A stretch of 64,000 nucleotides of DNA, from assembly GCA_039566865.1 (NCBI GenBank), contig CM076954.1:7262001-7326000 (forward strand). The letters run 5' to 3'. The position numbers and the translations under genes are program-made. The notes below the pieces were generated by a model that was given only the letters and a program-made list of their open reading frames with translations, ran no database searches and had not been told where the DNA came from. Source of the stretch: Aurelia coerulea. Lineage: Eukaryota > Cnidaria > Scyphozoa > Semaeostomeae > Ulmaridae. Below are positions 22,953-32,899 of this stretch, piece after piece (position 1 is the first letter of the stretch; the number at the start of each line of letters is the position of its first letter).

Positions 22953-23684
22953 AAGCAAAGTACTTAGACTTTGATGCTCTTTATCAGCAGGTGGGACCCA
23001 GAGTTCTGACTACATTTATGCTAGTTTTTTTTTTGCAAGGAAGAACTATCCTTAATCCCCTCCAAGGTACCCCAATAGTATCCTTACCAGTGGATGGTAT
23101 CGCTTGTTTTCACCTTGATATTCATGACATTTTAGTGCAAAATTCTATAGGCCTAGATACCAATCCTGATGACACAACAACCCACACATGTTTCACCAAA
23201 AGCCTCTTGAGATTACATCCTCCATGAAGATGGGGTTTGTTTGTCTATTTTTTTTTTCAAACTTCAATCATTGCACAAAGTCGCATATTCCCTAGCGTAA
23301 ATTTTCTATGACGAACTAAAATTCCTCCATTCATTTGAAATATGACTTCATGCCTTATCAGATGAAAAAACACCGATAGCTATTATCATGTGGGATAATC
23401 TCTAATGATCGCACGCACTGTGTGAAGAAGCAGTAAAGTTTTATATTCCCTAGTGAGACCATGCACCACCATTACGTTACGACATTGTGTTCTTTTGAGT
23501 TTGTTATTTTGAGAGACAATGAATGTTCCGATTTATTTATTTGTTTTTAGTTGTACCTGTAATTCCCTTTGTTTAGTTTATGTGTTATTACTTACGCTGT
23601 GGCTTATGATTGGAGGAGGGCTCTGCATCAACATGGTCAAGATTTTTGCGCTTTTTCAACCAGCGGGAGGGTTTCTCTTCCGTG

Positions 23685-26600
23685 ATGCCGGTTGAAATCA
23701 ATCAATGGCGAGCAGCAATAGGTACGTTCCGAATTTCCACGCAAAAACAGTTGCGTTTGAGCAAAACAGTCAGGCCACTTTTATTATTTTACCATGTTTT
23801 AAAGCTATACTGGCTTTGTTGCAGTTTCATTGCAATTTCTGTGCTGGTCCTGCCTTTGGCAATGATATTACAGTTTCTTGCAGTACACCATTTGAAAGAA
23901 CAGTCCAGTTTCTTGCCCATATTTTCCCGCTTATACTACATCAGTAAAGTAGTGATTTACACAACTGTAGAACTCTCGAAGCGAATGCCCCTGGGTTTCA
24001 TTTACTTTGTCAGATTTGCTCGTTACAAATATTGCACTATCAAGCAATTTATATTTGCCTACGCGTATTTCTATATGGTGTGCATGACATGTTACACACT
24101 TCACACACAGTGGGCTTTTAGGAGAATCCTGCTCAGTGGTGACGTCGAGACAAACCCTGGGCCAAATACCCTTGATTTTTGTTGTTGGAATCTAAACAGC
24201 ATTTTAGCACATGATTTTCTGCGAGTTTCTTTGATTGAAGCATACAACTCGGTTTATAACTATGACCTTATTGGCATCGTTGAGACTCACCTTGATAGCA
24301 CGATCAATGAAGATAGACTTGCATTAGATGGCTATACCTTTTTCAAAAGTAGCCATCCACAAAATGTGAAAAGGGGTGGTGTTGGGCTTTATGTCAAAGA
24401 CTCTCTTCCTTCAAGAGAACGGTCTGACCTCGTGACTCTTCCGGAATGTATTGTGCGCGAAGTCCAAATCAATAGGAAAAAATACTTCTTTGCCGTAATT
24501 TATAGAAGCCCGAGCCAAAATCAAACTGAGTTCGATGATTTCACCATGAACTTCGAATTGTTATTATCTAAAATGGCTGCTGAAAATCCTTTCTGTGTCG
24601 TCATCACCGGTGATTTCAATTGTCGATCTTCTCAGTGGTGGGAAAATGAAATAGAAAATAATGAGGGAAAGCATTTTGAGCCATTAACGTCCGACCTTGG
24701 TCTTTACCAATTGATTTCTGAACCAACTCATTTGATGGGTGATTCTAAATCTTGCATCGACTTAATTTTTACTGATCAGCCTAATCTTTTTATCGAATCT
24801 GGTGTCCATTCCTCACTACACGAGCAATGTCACCATCAAATCATTTATGGAAAATTAGCTGTCTCTAATCTAGCCCCACCCCCCTACACTCGCAGAATCT
24901 GGTATTATGATAAGGCTGATGAGGTCGGTATTAAGAAGAGTGTTGAAATGTTCCGATGGGTGGAATATTTGGAAAACATATGTCCTAATGAGCAAGTTCA
25001 ATTACTGAACGATGTCCTTTTGAATATTTTCTCAAATTTTATACCCAATAAAGTAAAAACAATTAAACCCAGCCAGGCACCATGGATAACGCAACATGTC
25101 AAGAATTTTCTGCGGAAAAAGAATCATGCGTATAAAAGCTTTGTTAGGAGAGGTCAGCCCGGTGACAAGCTTGAGGAAATACAAACTATGATCTCAAAAT
25201 GTTCAAAAATGATCGAGGATGCAAAGCGACGGTACTTTCTAAAAGCGGGTAATACCTTAGCGAATCCTGGAACAGGCCGCAAAACATACTGGTCATTACT
25301 TAACACTGTTCTAAACAAGGCCAAGATTCCTATAATACCACCTCTCTTAGAAAATGGGATATTCGTGATGGATTTTACTGAAAAGGCCCAAATATTTAAT
25401 GATTACTTCATCCTTCAGTGCACAACGATCGACACAGGTAGTGACATCCCACGACATATTCCGGTAAATGCTACACTGTTGACTGAATTTCATTTGTCCG
25501 ATGAAAAGATACTGAAAATTATTAGATCACTCAATCCTAATAAAGCGCATGGCTGGGATGAAATATCTGTAAGGATGATAAAAATGTGTGATTCTGCATT
25601 GGTTGTGCCTTTGAAGATAATATTCATAAACTGTTTGAGAAGCGGTACATTTCCAGATATATGGAAACATGCAAACGTTGTGCCTGTTCACAAAAAGAAC
25701 GAGAAAAACATAAAAAGGAATTATCGTCCAATTTCTCTGCTTCCAATCTTTGGAAAAATTCTCGAAAAACTCATTTTTGACTCTCTGTATTCTTATCTTG
25801 TTTCATCTGAATTACTAAATCCTAATCAATCAGGATTCCGTCCCGGTGACTCGACAATCAATCAGCTAATCTCGATAACACACACAATATTTACAGCGTT
25901 TGATTGCAATCCTCCTCTTGATGTTCGCTCTGTGTACCTTGATATTTCTAAAGCATTTGACAGGGTATGGCATGATGGGCTAATCTATAAATTAAAGCGT
26001 TGCGGTGTCTCCGGACAACTTCTAAGTCTTATCAAAGATTTTTTAAAAAATCGCAAACAGAGAACTGTACTGAATGGACAGAGCTCGAGTTGGGGAGATG
26101 TTTCAGCAGGAGTGCCCCAGGGTTCTATTCTGGGCCCTTTATTTTTCTTGGTCTACATTAATGATCTAACAGCAGACTTGAAGTGCAATGTTAAACTTTT
26201 TGCTGATGATACATCACTTTTTACTATCGTGCAAGACTCAAATACAGCTGCCAGTGACATGAACCATGACTTAGAGTTGATCAGTAAATGGGCTCATGAC
26301 TGGAGGATGTCTTTTAATCCTGACCCTCAAAAGCAAGCAGTCGAATTAGTATTTTCAAAGAGAAAAACTGAAACCAATCATCCCGAAATTCTTTTCAATA
26401 ACATACCCGTGATGCAAGTAGTCGAACACAAGCATTTAGGAATCGTTCTAGACTCAAAATTGTCTTTTTCTTCCCATATTAAAGCAGCTATCTCCAAAGC
26501 GAGAAAGGGTATTGGTATGTTGAGATTTCTCTCAAGATATCTACCTAGGAACACCCTTAACGAGCTATACAAGCTCTATATCCGACCCCATTTAGACTAT

Positions 26601-27431
26601 GGAGATGTTATATACCATGATCCCCCAAAAGAATGCGAGTTCAGCGGAAATTTCACCTTGTCTAATTTAATGGAAAAGCTAGAATCCGTCCAATATTCTG
26701 CCGCTTTAGCCGTGTCCGGTACATGGAGGGGAACATCTAGAGAGAAGTTGTACGCTGAGCTTGGATGGGAATCTTTAAGTCTCCGTAGGTGGAGTAGACG
26801 CCTGACTTTGTTCTATAAAATTGTAAACAACCTAACTCCGAACTATACAAGGGATCCAATTCCACCACTTCGGCAGTTTCAGTACTCTCTTCGTAAACCT
26901 GACATCATCGGGCAAATAAGGGCAAGAACTGCAAAGTTCAAATCTACTTTTTATCCTCATTGTCTGTCCGAATGGAATGAACTTGAACCTGAAACTAGGC
27001 TGGCACCATCTGTTGCCGTTTTCAAATTGAAAATGTTATCAAAAATCCGCCCTCCTGGAAAACCTGTATATGGGATTCATGACCCAAAAGGTCTATCCTA
27101 TCTAACTCAACTTAGAGTCGGTCTTAGCAAGTTAAATTTTCATAAATTTAAACACAATTTTAAAGATACCACAAATCCTATGTGTCCGACAAATGATGGT
27201 ATTGAAGATACGGAACACTTCTTGTTGCTCTGCCCTTGTTTTGATGTACAAAGACGAGACCTCCTCGCTGGAATCTATGCATTAATACGACCACTTGGAT
27301 ATGTAAATCTTGCAAATGAAGCTTTACTACAACTTTTATTGTATGGCAATAAAGATTTTCCTATTTCACTAAATAGACAAATTCTTGAGCTAACGCTACA
27401 TTTTATCCATGAAACTGGTCGATTCGAGTGA
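23685..27431 (+). CDS. Element C ORF2: 2A peptide, AP endonuclease, reverse transcriptase
   Basis: 1248 residues from ATG 23685 (MPVEINQWRAAIG); the frame is open back to 23610. Residues about 30-150 hold several hydrophobic stretches (LLLFYHVLKLYWLCCSFIAI region, IFAYAYFYMVCMTC). LLSGDVETNPGP (about 150-160, DNA 24138-24164) is a canonical 2A ribosome-skipping motif, so the leader is probably released co-translationally. Then follow an APE endonuclease (WNLNSI, IVETHLDS, VIYRSPSQN, ITGDFNC) and an RT with VYLDISKAFDRVWHDG (about 748), AGVPQGSILGPL (about 807) and LFADDTSLF (about 838), and a C-terminal Cys/His segment CPTNDGIEDTEHFLLLC. All motifs are intact. The function is nicking target DNA and copying element RNA there. 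Confidence 0.92.
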   Translation: MPVEINQWRAAIGTFRISTQKQLRLSKTVRPLLLFYHVLKLYWLCCSFIAISVLVLPLAMILQFLAVHHLKEQSSFLPIFSRLYYISKVVIYTTVELSKRMPLGFIYFVRFARYKYCTIKQFIFAYAYFYMVCMTCYTLHTQWAFRRILLSGDVETNPGPNTLDFCCWNLNSILAHDFLRVSLIEAYNSVYNYDLIGIVETHLDSTINEDRLALDGYTFFKSSHPQNVKRGGVGLYVKDSLPSRERSDLVTLPECIVREVQINRKKYFFAVIYRSPSQNQTEFDDFTMNFELLLSKMAAENPFCVVITGDFNCRSSQWWENEIENNEGKHFEPLTSDLGLYQLISEPTHLMGDSKSCIDLIFTDQPNLFIESGVHSSLHEQCHHQIIYGKLAVSNLAPPPYTRRIWYYDKADEVGIKKSVEMFRWVEYLENICPNEQVQLLNDVLLNIFSNFIPNKVKTIKPSQAPWITQHVKNFLRKKNHAYKSFVRRGQPGDKLEEIQTMISKCSKMIEDAKRRYFLKAGNTLANPGTGRKTYWSLLNTVLNKAKIPIIPPLLENGIFVMDFTEKAQIFNDYFILQCTTIDTGSDIPRHIPVNATLLTEFHLSDEKILKIIRSLNPNKAHGWDEISVRMIKMCDSALVVPLKIIFINCLRSGTFPDIWKHANVVPVHKKNEKNIKRNYRPISLLPIFGKILEKLIFDSLYSYLVSSELLNPNQSGFRPGDSTINQLISITHTIFTAFDCNPPLDVRSVYLDISKAFDRVWHDGLIYKLKRCGVSGQLLSLIKDFLKNRKQRTVLNGQSSSWGDVSAGVPQGSILGPLFFLVYINDLTADLKCNVKLFADDTSLFTIVQDSNTAASDMNHDLELISKWAHDWRMSFNPDPQKQAVELVFSKRKTETNHPEILFNNIPVMQVVEHKHLGIVLDSKLSFSSHIKAAISKARKGIGMLRFLSRYLPRNTLNELYKLYIRPHLDYGDVIYHDPPKECEFSGNFTLSNLMEKLESVQYSAALAVSGTWRGTSREKLYAELGWESLSLRRWSRRLTLFYKIVNNLTPNYTRDPIPPLRQFQYSLRKPDIIGQIRARTAKFKSTFYPHCLSEWNELEPETRLAPSVAVFKLKMLSKIRPPGKPVYGIHDPKGLSYLTQLRVGLSKLNFHKFKHNFKDTTNPMCPTNDGIEDTEHFLLLCPCFDVQRRDLLAGIYALIRPLGYVNLANEALLQLLLYGNKDFPISLNRQILELTLHFIHETGRFE

Positions 27432-27647
27432 ATTTCTGTAGCCACTTAACCATCCCTTCATAAGCCACCCGTTTTTGTCCCATAGTTAAAGTAGTTTCTT
27501 TTCCTTTATTATCTTTATTTAATGGCCTCGGGGTAGACACAGCCTTTTGCTCCCTGGGGTTGATCGTCCTAGTAGTATTGTAGAGTAATTTTATAAGTAA
27601 TGTAGTTCGTAATTTGTATTGTAAATTTTATTTGGAATATATTATAT

Positions 27648-27669
27648 AAAAAAAAAAAAAAAAAAAAAA
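27648..27669. repeat. Poly(A) tail of element C
   Basis: 22 consecutive A after the 3' UTR, followed by the TSD ATAGACATTG. Confidence 0.95.
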
Positions 27670-27905
27670 TATAGACATTGTCATTCTTTCTATCATATTT
27701 GCTGAACTCCAGAGAAAGCAAGGTTGCTTAATAACAGCAGTTTCTTTGTGATGTAGGAAAGCTGTATTGCATATTTTCAATTTATCTTCACTTTTTACAT
27801 GATGTATATTATCACTCACAAGGCATCCAAGGATATGTTCAGACAATGGCGGAGCTTCATAAAACTTTGCTATGAAATGCTGTTCACAAGGATACATGAT
27901 CAGGG

Positions 27906-28062
27906 AACTAGGAAGCATCTCAAACTTGTGGGGCCACAACATTACAAGGGCACTTTTTCGTTAAACTGAGGGGGCAATTTCTGAAAATAAAAAGGGCACT
28001 TCTTTGTTTATGGCAAAATTAGGGGGGTATGTGCCCTCATTGCCCCCCCCCCCTGATTCCTC
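27906..28062 (-). mobile_element. MITE, GACGTAGG family, inverted diverged copy
   Basis: Matches 1865-2021 in reverse: GGAAGCATCTCAAACTTG..., GGGGCA, AAAGGGCACTTCTTTGTT, and a terminal CCCCTGATTCCTC. Termini are eroded. The remaining sequence 28063-28690 up to the transposon end shows nothing recognisable. Confidence 0.55.
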
Positions 28063-28716
28063 TGTATATGATATGTAAACAGAAGGGTGTTAATAAAGTC
28101 CTATAAGAGACCCATGAGAAAGTTTTGGTACACAAATAATCAGGGGCTGGGTGCCTGGGTATCATGTTCTTAATTTCAAATTTGTAAGATCCTATTATAT
28201 GTGCTTTATGTGCACAACATTTGTTGTAAACTATTCTAGTACTTGGCAAGGCTACCCTCTCCATTCCTATTTTTGTTGATAATAAGTACTTCATCTGTTC
28301 GCACAGCTTAAAGTTAGCAGCAAAATACTCATTGTGGGCAAGCTCGGCCGAAGTAGGCCTAAGGCCTAGCCAAAGTTGGGTTGTACTGTACTTCCAGGCT
28401 TGATGGCCTAATAACTGATTCCTTTCCCTGCCTTACAGTATCTTTTCGTTGTATTCGCATATAAAACACAGCTTGCTAATAAATCAAGGTATAAACACAT
28501 AGTTAGCTTTCATACCATCTCTCTACCATTTGTATGCTGTAACCACACCGCAGCTCTCTTGCTCTTGCCGCCATTACACAACTTTCACTTCTGAAAAACT
28601 TTCACTTTTGAAATTCCCGCGCTTAATAAAACCCTACTGCGCATGTTCCAATGACTCAAAAACGACGTCACACCAAATTCACCGGACTTACTGAGGTTCA
28701 TCTCCCCAACAAGGAC

Positions 28717-29236
28717 GGAATCCTGATTGATTAGGATTTAGTAATTCAAATGAAACAAGATGAGAATACAGAGAGTCAAAAATGAGCTTTTCGAGATTTT
28801 TTCCAAAGATTGGAAGCAGAGAATTGGACGATAATTCCTTTTTATGTTTTTCTCGTTCTTTTTGTGAACAGGCACAACGTTTGCATGTTTCCATATATCG
28901 GGAAATGTACCGCTTCTCAAACAGTTTATGAATATTATCTTTAAAGGCACAACCAATGCAGAATCATACATTTTCATCATCCTTACAGATATTTCATCCC
29001 AGCCATGCGCTTTATTAGGATTGAGTGATCTAATAATTTTCAGTATCTTTTCATCGGACAAATGAAATTCAGTCAACAGTGTAGCATTTACCGGAATATG
29101 TCGTGGGATGTCACTACCTGTGTCGATCGTTGTGCACTGAAGGATGAAGTAATCATTAAATATTTGGGCCTTTTCAGTAAAATCCATCACGAATATCCCA
29201 TTTTCTAAGAGAGGTAGTATTATAGGAACCTTGGTC
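28717..29236 (-). pseudogene. C-trunc RT middle segment
   Basis: Reads leftward as PIILPLLENGIFVMDF, HGWDEISVRM and KNEKNIKRNYRPI, nearly identical to element C residues about 555-710. It has a small frameshift in the LLPIFGKILEKL region, is cut at 28717 by the GGAC-flanked transposon and ends at the TTGTTTA target of the L2-like insert. Confidence 0.85.
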
Positions 29237-29243
29237 TTGTTTA

Positions 29244-30170
29244 CGAAGTTGAACGAGGACAAATGCCACCTAATGGTATTTGGAGACAAAAGTAAGGATG
29301 TTTCATTAAATATCGGAAGGATAACGATAAGAGAGAGTACAGAAGAAAAGTTGCTTGGAGTGATTCTTGACAAAAAATTATGCTTTAAACAGCAAGTAAA
29401 GTCTATTTGCAAAAAGGCTGGTCAAAAGCTTCATGCACTCTCAAGAATTTCTTACTTTCTTGATACTGATCAACTCAAACGAATAATGAAGGCATCTATC
29501 TTGTCCCAGTTCAACTACTGTCCTCTTGTTTGGATGTTCTGTGATAGAACACTGAACAACAAAATTAACCGTATTCACGAACGGGCATTACGGATAACCT
29601 ACAAAGATATGAGATCAGATTATGATACAATGTTACTCAGAGACAATGCGGTCCCAATCCACATAAGGAATTTACAATTGCTGATGACTGAGATCTATAA
29701 AACAAAATGGGAGCTTAATCCTAGTTTCATGAAGGAGATCTTTGTTGAAAAACACAGTCCTTATGGCTGCCATGGTCTACTATTGCCACAAGCGCGCACT
29801 GTGTGCAATGGCTTGGAGACGGTATCGTTTCGTGGGTGTAGACTATGGCAGGCACTTCCCAAAGATATAAAGCAGTCAGAAACCCTCTCCAGCTTTAAAA
29901 GGAAAATCAAAATCTGGAGAGGAGAACAATGAAGTTGTAGACTATGTAGACATTTCGTGGCTCAGGTTGGGTTCTTGAACTGATATAATTTTCTGGAAAA
30001 AGAAAGCATTGTGAATAATAAAAACATTGTAAAAATCTGTAAATTAATGTATTTGTAGCTAATTATTCTGTATTTTATTTCTTTTGCACAAATTTTACTT
30101 AGATAGTAGGCTTGAATTAGCTCTTATTTTATAGCTATTTTTAAATGTAATGCCTACTTTCAATAAATTG

Positions 30171-30240
<70 letters not shown>

Positions 30241-30268
30241 ACAATATTATAAATATTGAATATTGAAC

Positions 30269-30305
<37 letters not shown>

Positions 30306-30370
30306 TAAAAACACCACTGTTTATTTGAAAACGTTTCGATAAAAATCTTCTTCAATAATAATAATAATAA
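29244..30370 (+). mobile_element. L2-like retrotransposon fragment D, TSD TTGTTTA
   Basis: TTGTTTA is duplicated at 29237-29243 and 30371-30377. The fragment carries an RT C-terminus in one open frame (about 29250-29932): MVFGDKSKDVSL, LGVILDKKLCF, FNYCPLVWMFCDRTLN, RALRITYKDMRSDYD, LPQARTVCNGLETVSFRGCR. The RT catalytic palm is missing by 5' truncation. The 3' UTR ends TCAATAAATTG followed by (ATA)n. The inner piece 30290-30360 (AAAACGTTTCGAT) between two ATA runs looks like a small Penelope-end insertion. Related fragments: 50700-51070 and 60172-60478. Confidence 0.85.
30166..30370. repeat. (AAT)n microsatellite tail
   Basis: Three blocks of AAT/ATA repeats following the L2-like 3' UTR. 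Confidence 0.9.
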
Positions 30371-30377
30371 TTGTTTA

Positions 30378-30780
30378 GAACAGTATGTGTTGCGGCCTGT
30401 TCCAGGATTCGCCAAGGTATTACCTGCTTTTAGAAAGTACCGTCGCTTTGCATCCTCGATCATTTTTGAACATTTTGAGATCATAGTTTGTATTTCCTCA
30501 AGCTTGTCACCGGGCTGACCTCTCCTAACAAAGCTTTTATACGCATGATTCTTTTTCCGCAGAAAATTCTTCACACGTTGCGTTATCCATGGTGCCTGGC
30601 TGGGTTTAATTGTTATTACTTTATTGGGTATAAAATTTGAGAAAATATTCAAAAGGACATCGTTCAGTAATTGAACTTGCTCGTTAGGACATATGTTTTC
30701 CAAATTTTCCACCCATTGGAACATTTCAACACTCTTCTTAATACCGACCTCACCGGCCGTATCATAATACCAGATTCTGC
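30378..30780 (-). pseudogene. C-trunc 5'-most segment
   Basis: Reads WVENLENICPNEQVQLLNDV, SNFIPNKVITIKPSQAPWIT, RGQPGDKLEEIQTMI and LKAGNTLANPGTGRNTY, matching element C residues about 420-540 (endonuclease-RT linker). A short deletion near the TTGTTTA site removed the WSLLNTV segment. It begins with the 5' truncation point next to the 13-bp TSD. Confidence 0.85.
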
Positions 30781-30787
30781 GAAAAAA

Positions 30788-31258
30788 GATCGACTTTTTG
30801 ACACTTTGTCATACCCACTGCATGATATTCAAGACAATGTGATTGAGCTGAAGGGTAAATTCATCCTTGAAATAAAAACACGTGCCATGGGTTCAAGCGC
30901 CTCTCTGCAGCAGATCAATGGCTGCCACATTCTTCAATGCCAGCTTCAGATGTGCTGCATGCCTTGCGTAAAAGGAGCCATTCTTCTGTCTTTTTTACCA
31001 GAATCCAGCAATTTTTCGATGTTTTACATCGAAAGAGATGATGTTTTTATTCAGGCTGTGATGGCAGTTTGTGATTCTGTCGTTGCATCAGAACATATGT
31101 CGTTCAACATTACTACAGAACATGAGTCAGCTGGAAGATTGGCTTCAATGAATGGTGTGATTCCAAACTTTGAGTCCGTCTTGCCAATCAGAAGTTGGGC
31201 AAATGATTTGGCGAAGAAAACAAATCGTGTATTCCTTCCTGAACAGATCGAAGAATGA
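30788..31258 (+). pseudogene. YqaJ-type exonuclease, 3' part
   Basis: Resumes at DRLFDTLSYPLHD after the retroelement. It contains the catalytic LEIKTRAMGS (E-x-K) and a HILQCQLQM motif with Gln, as in YqaJ/lambda-exonuclease-like nucleases, and ends at TGA 31258. With the Glu and Asp upstream of the insertion, the catalytic set is present, but the gene is broken by the insertion and by frameshifts further upstream. Confidence 0.8.
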
Positions 31259-31463
31259 AATAATACATTTCAGTTGCATGTCCATAGAACATTTAGATTC
31301 GAACATTGGTCACGTGGATTGTTTCCAGTTTTAAATTTTGGGGCACGGGGGTTGTCCTATCCATGTTTCTTAAATGTAGAAATAAAAATCATAAATTTTC
31401 TTATTCTTTGTTCCGGAAATAAATGAAAATATATTGTTGCAAAGGACCAGCATACATGTATTT

Positions 31464-31764
31464 CTTAAAAGAAACTAAGCTTTTGGGCCAGTACTGAAAG
31501 TTTCTTGGGAATATCAGATTTTGAGTGCTCAGAGTTTCTTAGGAGTTTCTTAATAAAAGTTCCATAACGATCTTCGTGTTCACTACCAATGCCCTCATGA
31601 ACATTTGATAAAAGTCTTACCAATTTGTTTAACTTTACTCAAGTACCTTCCTAGTAATATGATATAAGAAACAAGTGAAAATTAAATAAAAAGATGCTGA
31701 GGATTTCCTTTCTCAAACTAACTAGTTTCTTAAGTTATACTTTCCCAGTACTGGAGTTTCTTAA
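31464..31764 (-). mobile_element. MITE with TAAGAAAC ends, copy 2
   Basis: Reverse-complement relative of 20114-20386 (CCAGTACTGG, ACTTTACTCAAGTACC, AGTTTCTTAA). It lies in the non-coding core (31259-32899) of the ISL2EU transposon, where nothing else is recognisable. Confidence 0.7.
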
Positions 31765-32899
31765 TCTTTTGGCGTTCTGAAAGTTGAGTTCTTACAGAGT
31801 CTCTCTTCTAAAAATACGTGTAGTATTCCCGTATATTTTCGCGCCATGACATATTTGTGTCTCATTTTTCAGCAGTTGCCTGTTTTGCGATGTTCATAAC
31901 ATGAAACCATATCGAATATGAGAAAATAAGGATACTGTAAGAAGATATTCAGGCTCAAAACAAAAATTTCTTAAGAATATCGAGGCTGGACAAATTTTAT
32001 AGTATTCTAATGAGAAAAAGAGTGTAATTCTTGACCAAGTTGTAGTTATGATTATTTAGCACATGGAAGAAAATAGCTTCTGAATCTAAGTTAATGTATG
32101 TATTTAATGATAGTTTTCAAATGTTACATTTTCAATCAAGATTTTAATCAGATTTTTAAAAATGGGGGTGTAGTTACCCGGGTATTTACCCTCTCATTCA
32201 CCCCCTGGCTTCGCCACTGTAGGCCATTTTCATTGATCAAGGGGTTTCACTGAACTAATGGATTAGGGGTGGCTCAAAAGGAGAAATGGGATCATCGTGA
32301 AATGGGATACATATACGATATCTAGTTTGGGCTCCTGCAACTGAGCCCCGGAGGTCTACCTTGGAGAAAAACAACGGTGATGCTTATATGCATGCAATAG
32401 GAAACATTTCAGACCTTGCCCTGGAACAAAACATTGGAAAACACAATACCGGTTCTGCGACTGGTTCTGGGATGAGATACAGTGTTGTTCACTTTTGAGT
32501 GTCTCCACAAATTTTCGACCTTTCCCGAAAAATTGCCTTTATTGATGTACCTCTTCTGGATCGAAAATGCGAAAGGTATAATTCTGTCCTGGATCTTTTT
32601 GCTAGAATTAACACCTTATTGGCAAGCACATACCCCGGGTGCTTGATCTATCAAGTAACCCCCTAGGAATTGAGCCCTACCTTTAAATTGGCAGACCCCC
32701 TGTTGTTTTAACAGTTGTACCCCTGTCCCCCCGCATTCGATTTTTTGAACTACTGCTAAACAATGCAATGGCACGTGTCTTCATTCATCTTGCAAATCAC
32801 GAGTCATACTTGCTGTTCGAATCAAGATCTTTTATGAGAGGTGGAAGGAAAGCTGTCAATCGTGCACAAACCTTTACTATTTTCGAAGAAATGTTTATG

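Larger units (their letters stand above)
21193..27670 (+). mobile_element. Apparently intact CR1-like retrotransposon, element C
   Basis: ATAGACATTG is duplicated at 21183-21192 and, just after the poly(A), at 27671-27680, delimiting a 6.48-kb insertion. The layout is 5' UTR (about 790 bases), ORF1, a long inter-ORF region with a MITE, ORF2 without any stop for 3.7 kb, 3' UTR, and 22 A residues (27648-27669). Near identity to C-trunc, into which its host transposon was inserted, shows that the family was active recently and twice. Confidence 0.85.
19642..28712. mobile_element. TIR DNA transposon of unassigned superfamily (TTGTTGGGGAGA family), TSD GGAC
   Basis: A perfect 22-bp terminal inverted repeat, TTGTTGGGGAGATGAACC..., occupies 19642-19663 and 28691-28712. 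GGAC is duplicated at 19638-19641 and 28713-28716. Element C (25.86 kb region) shows the uninterrupted target. A second inverted pair inside (TCATTGGAACATGCGCAG near 19733 and its complement near 28637) supports the ends. Without the nested 6.5-kb element C it is about 2.6 kb. Weak coding traces resembling THAP exons occur at 20.0 and 20.4-21.0 kb. A 4-bp TSD is shared by several superfamilies, so no name is given. Confidence 0.8.
17838..30786 (-). mobile_element. CR1-like retrotransposon copy C-trunc, 5'-truncated, TSD of 13 bp
   Basis: AGATCGACTTTTT is duplicated at 17825-17837 and 30787-30799, inside the YqaJ reading frame. The 3' end with oligo-T faces 17838, so the element reads leftward. 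The 5' truncation corresponds to about position 24890 of intact element C. The copy is itself split by a TIR transposon (19642-28712) and an L2-like fragment (29244-30370). Its remaining pieces (17838-19641, 28713-29243, 30371-30786) are nearly identical to element C. Confidence 0.9.
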
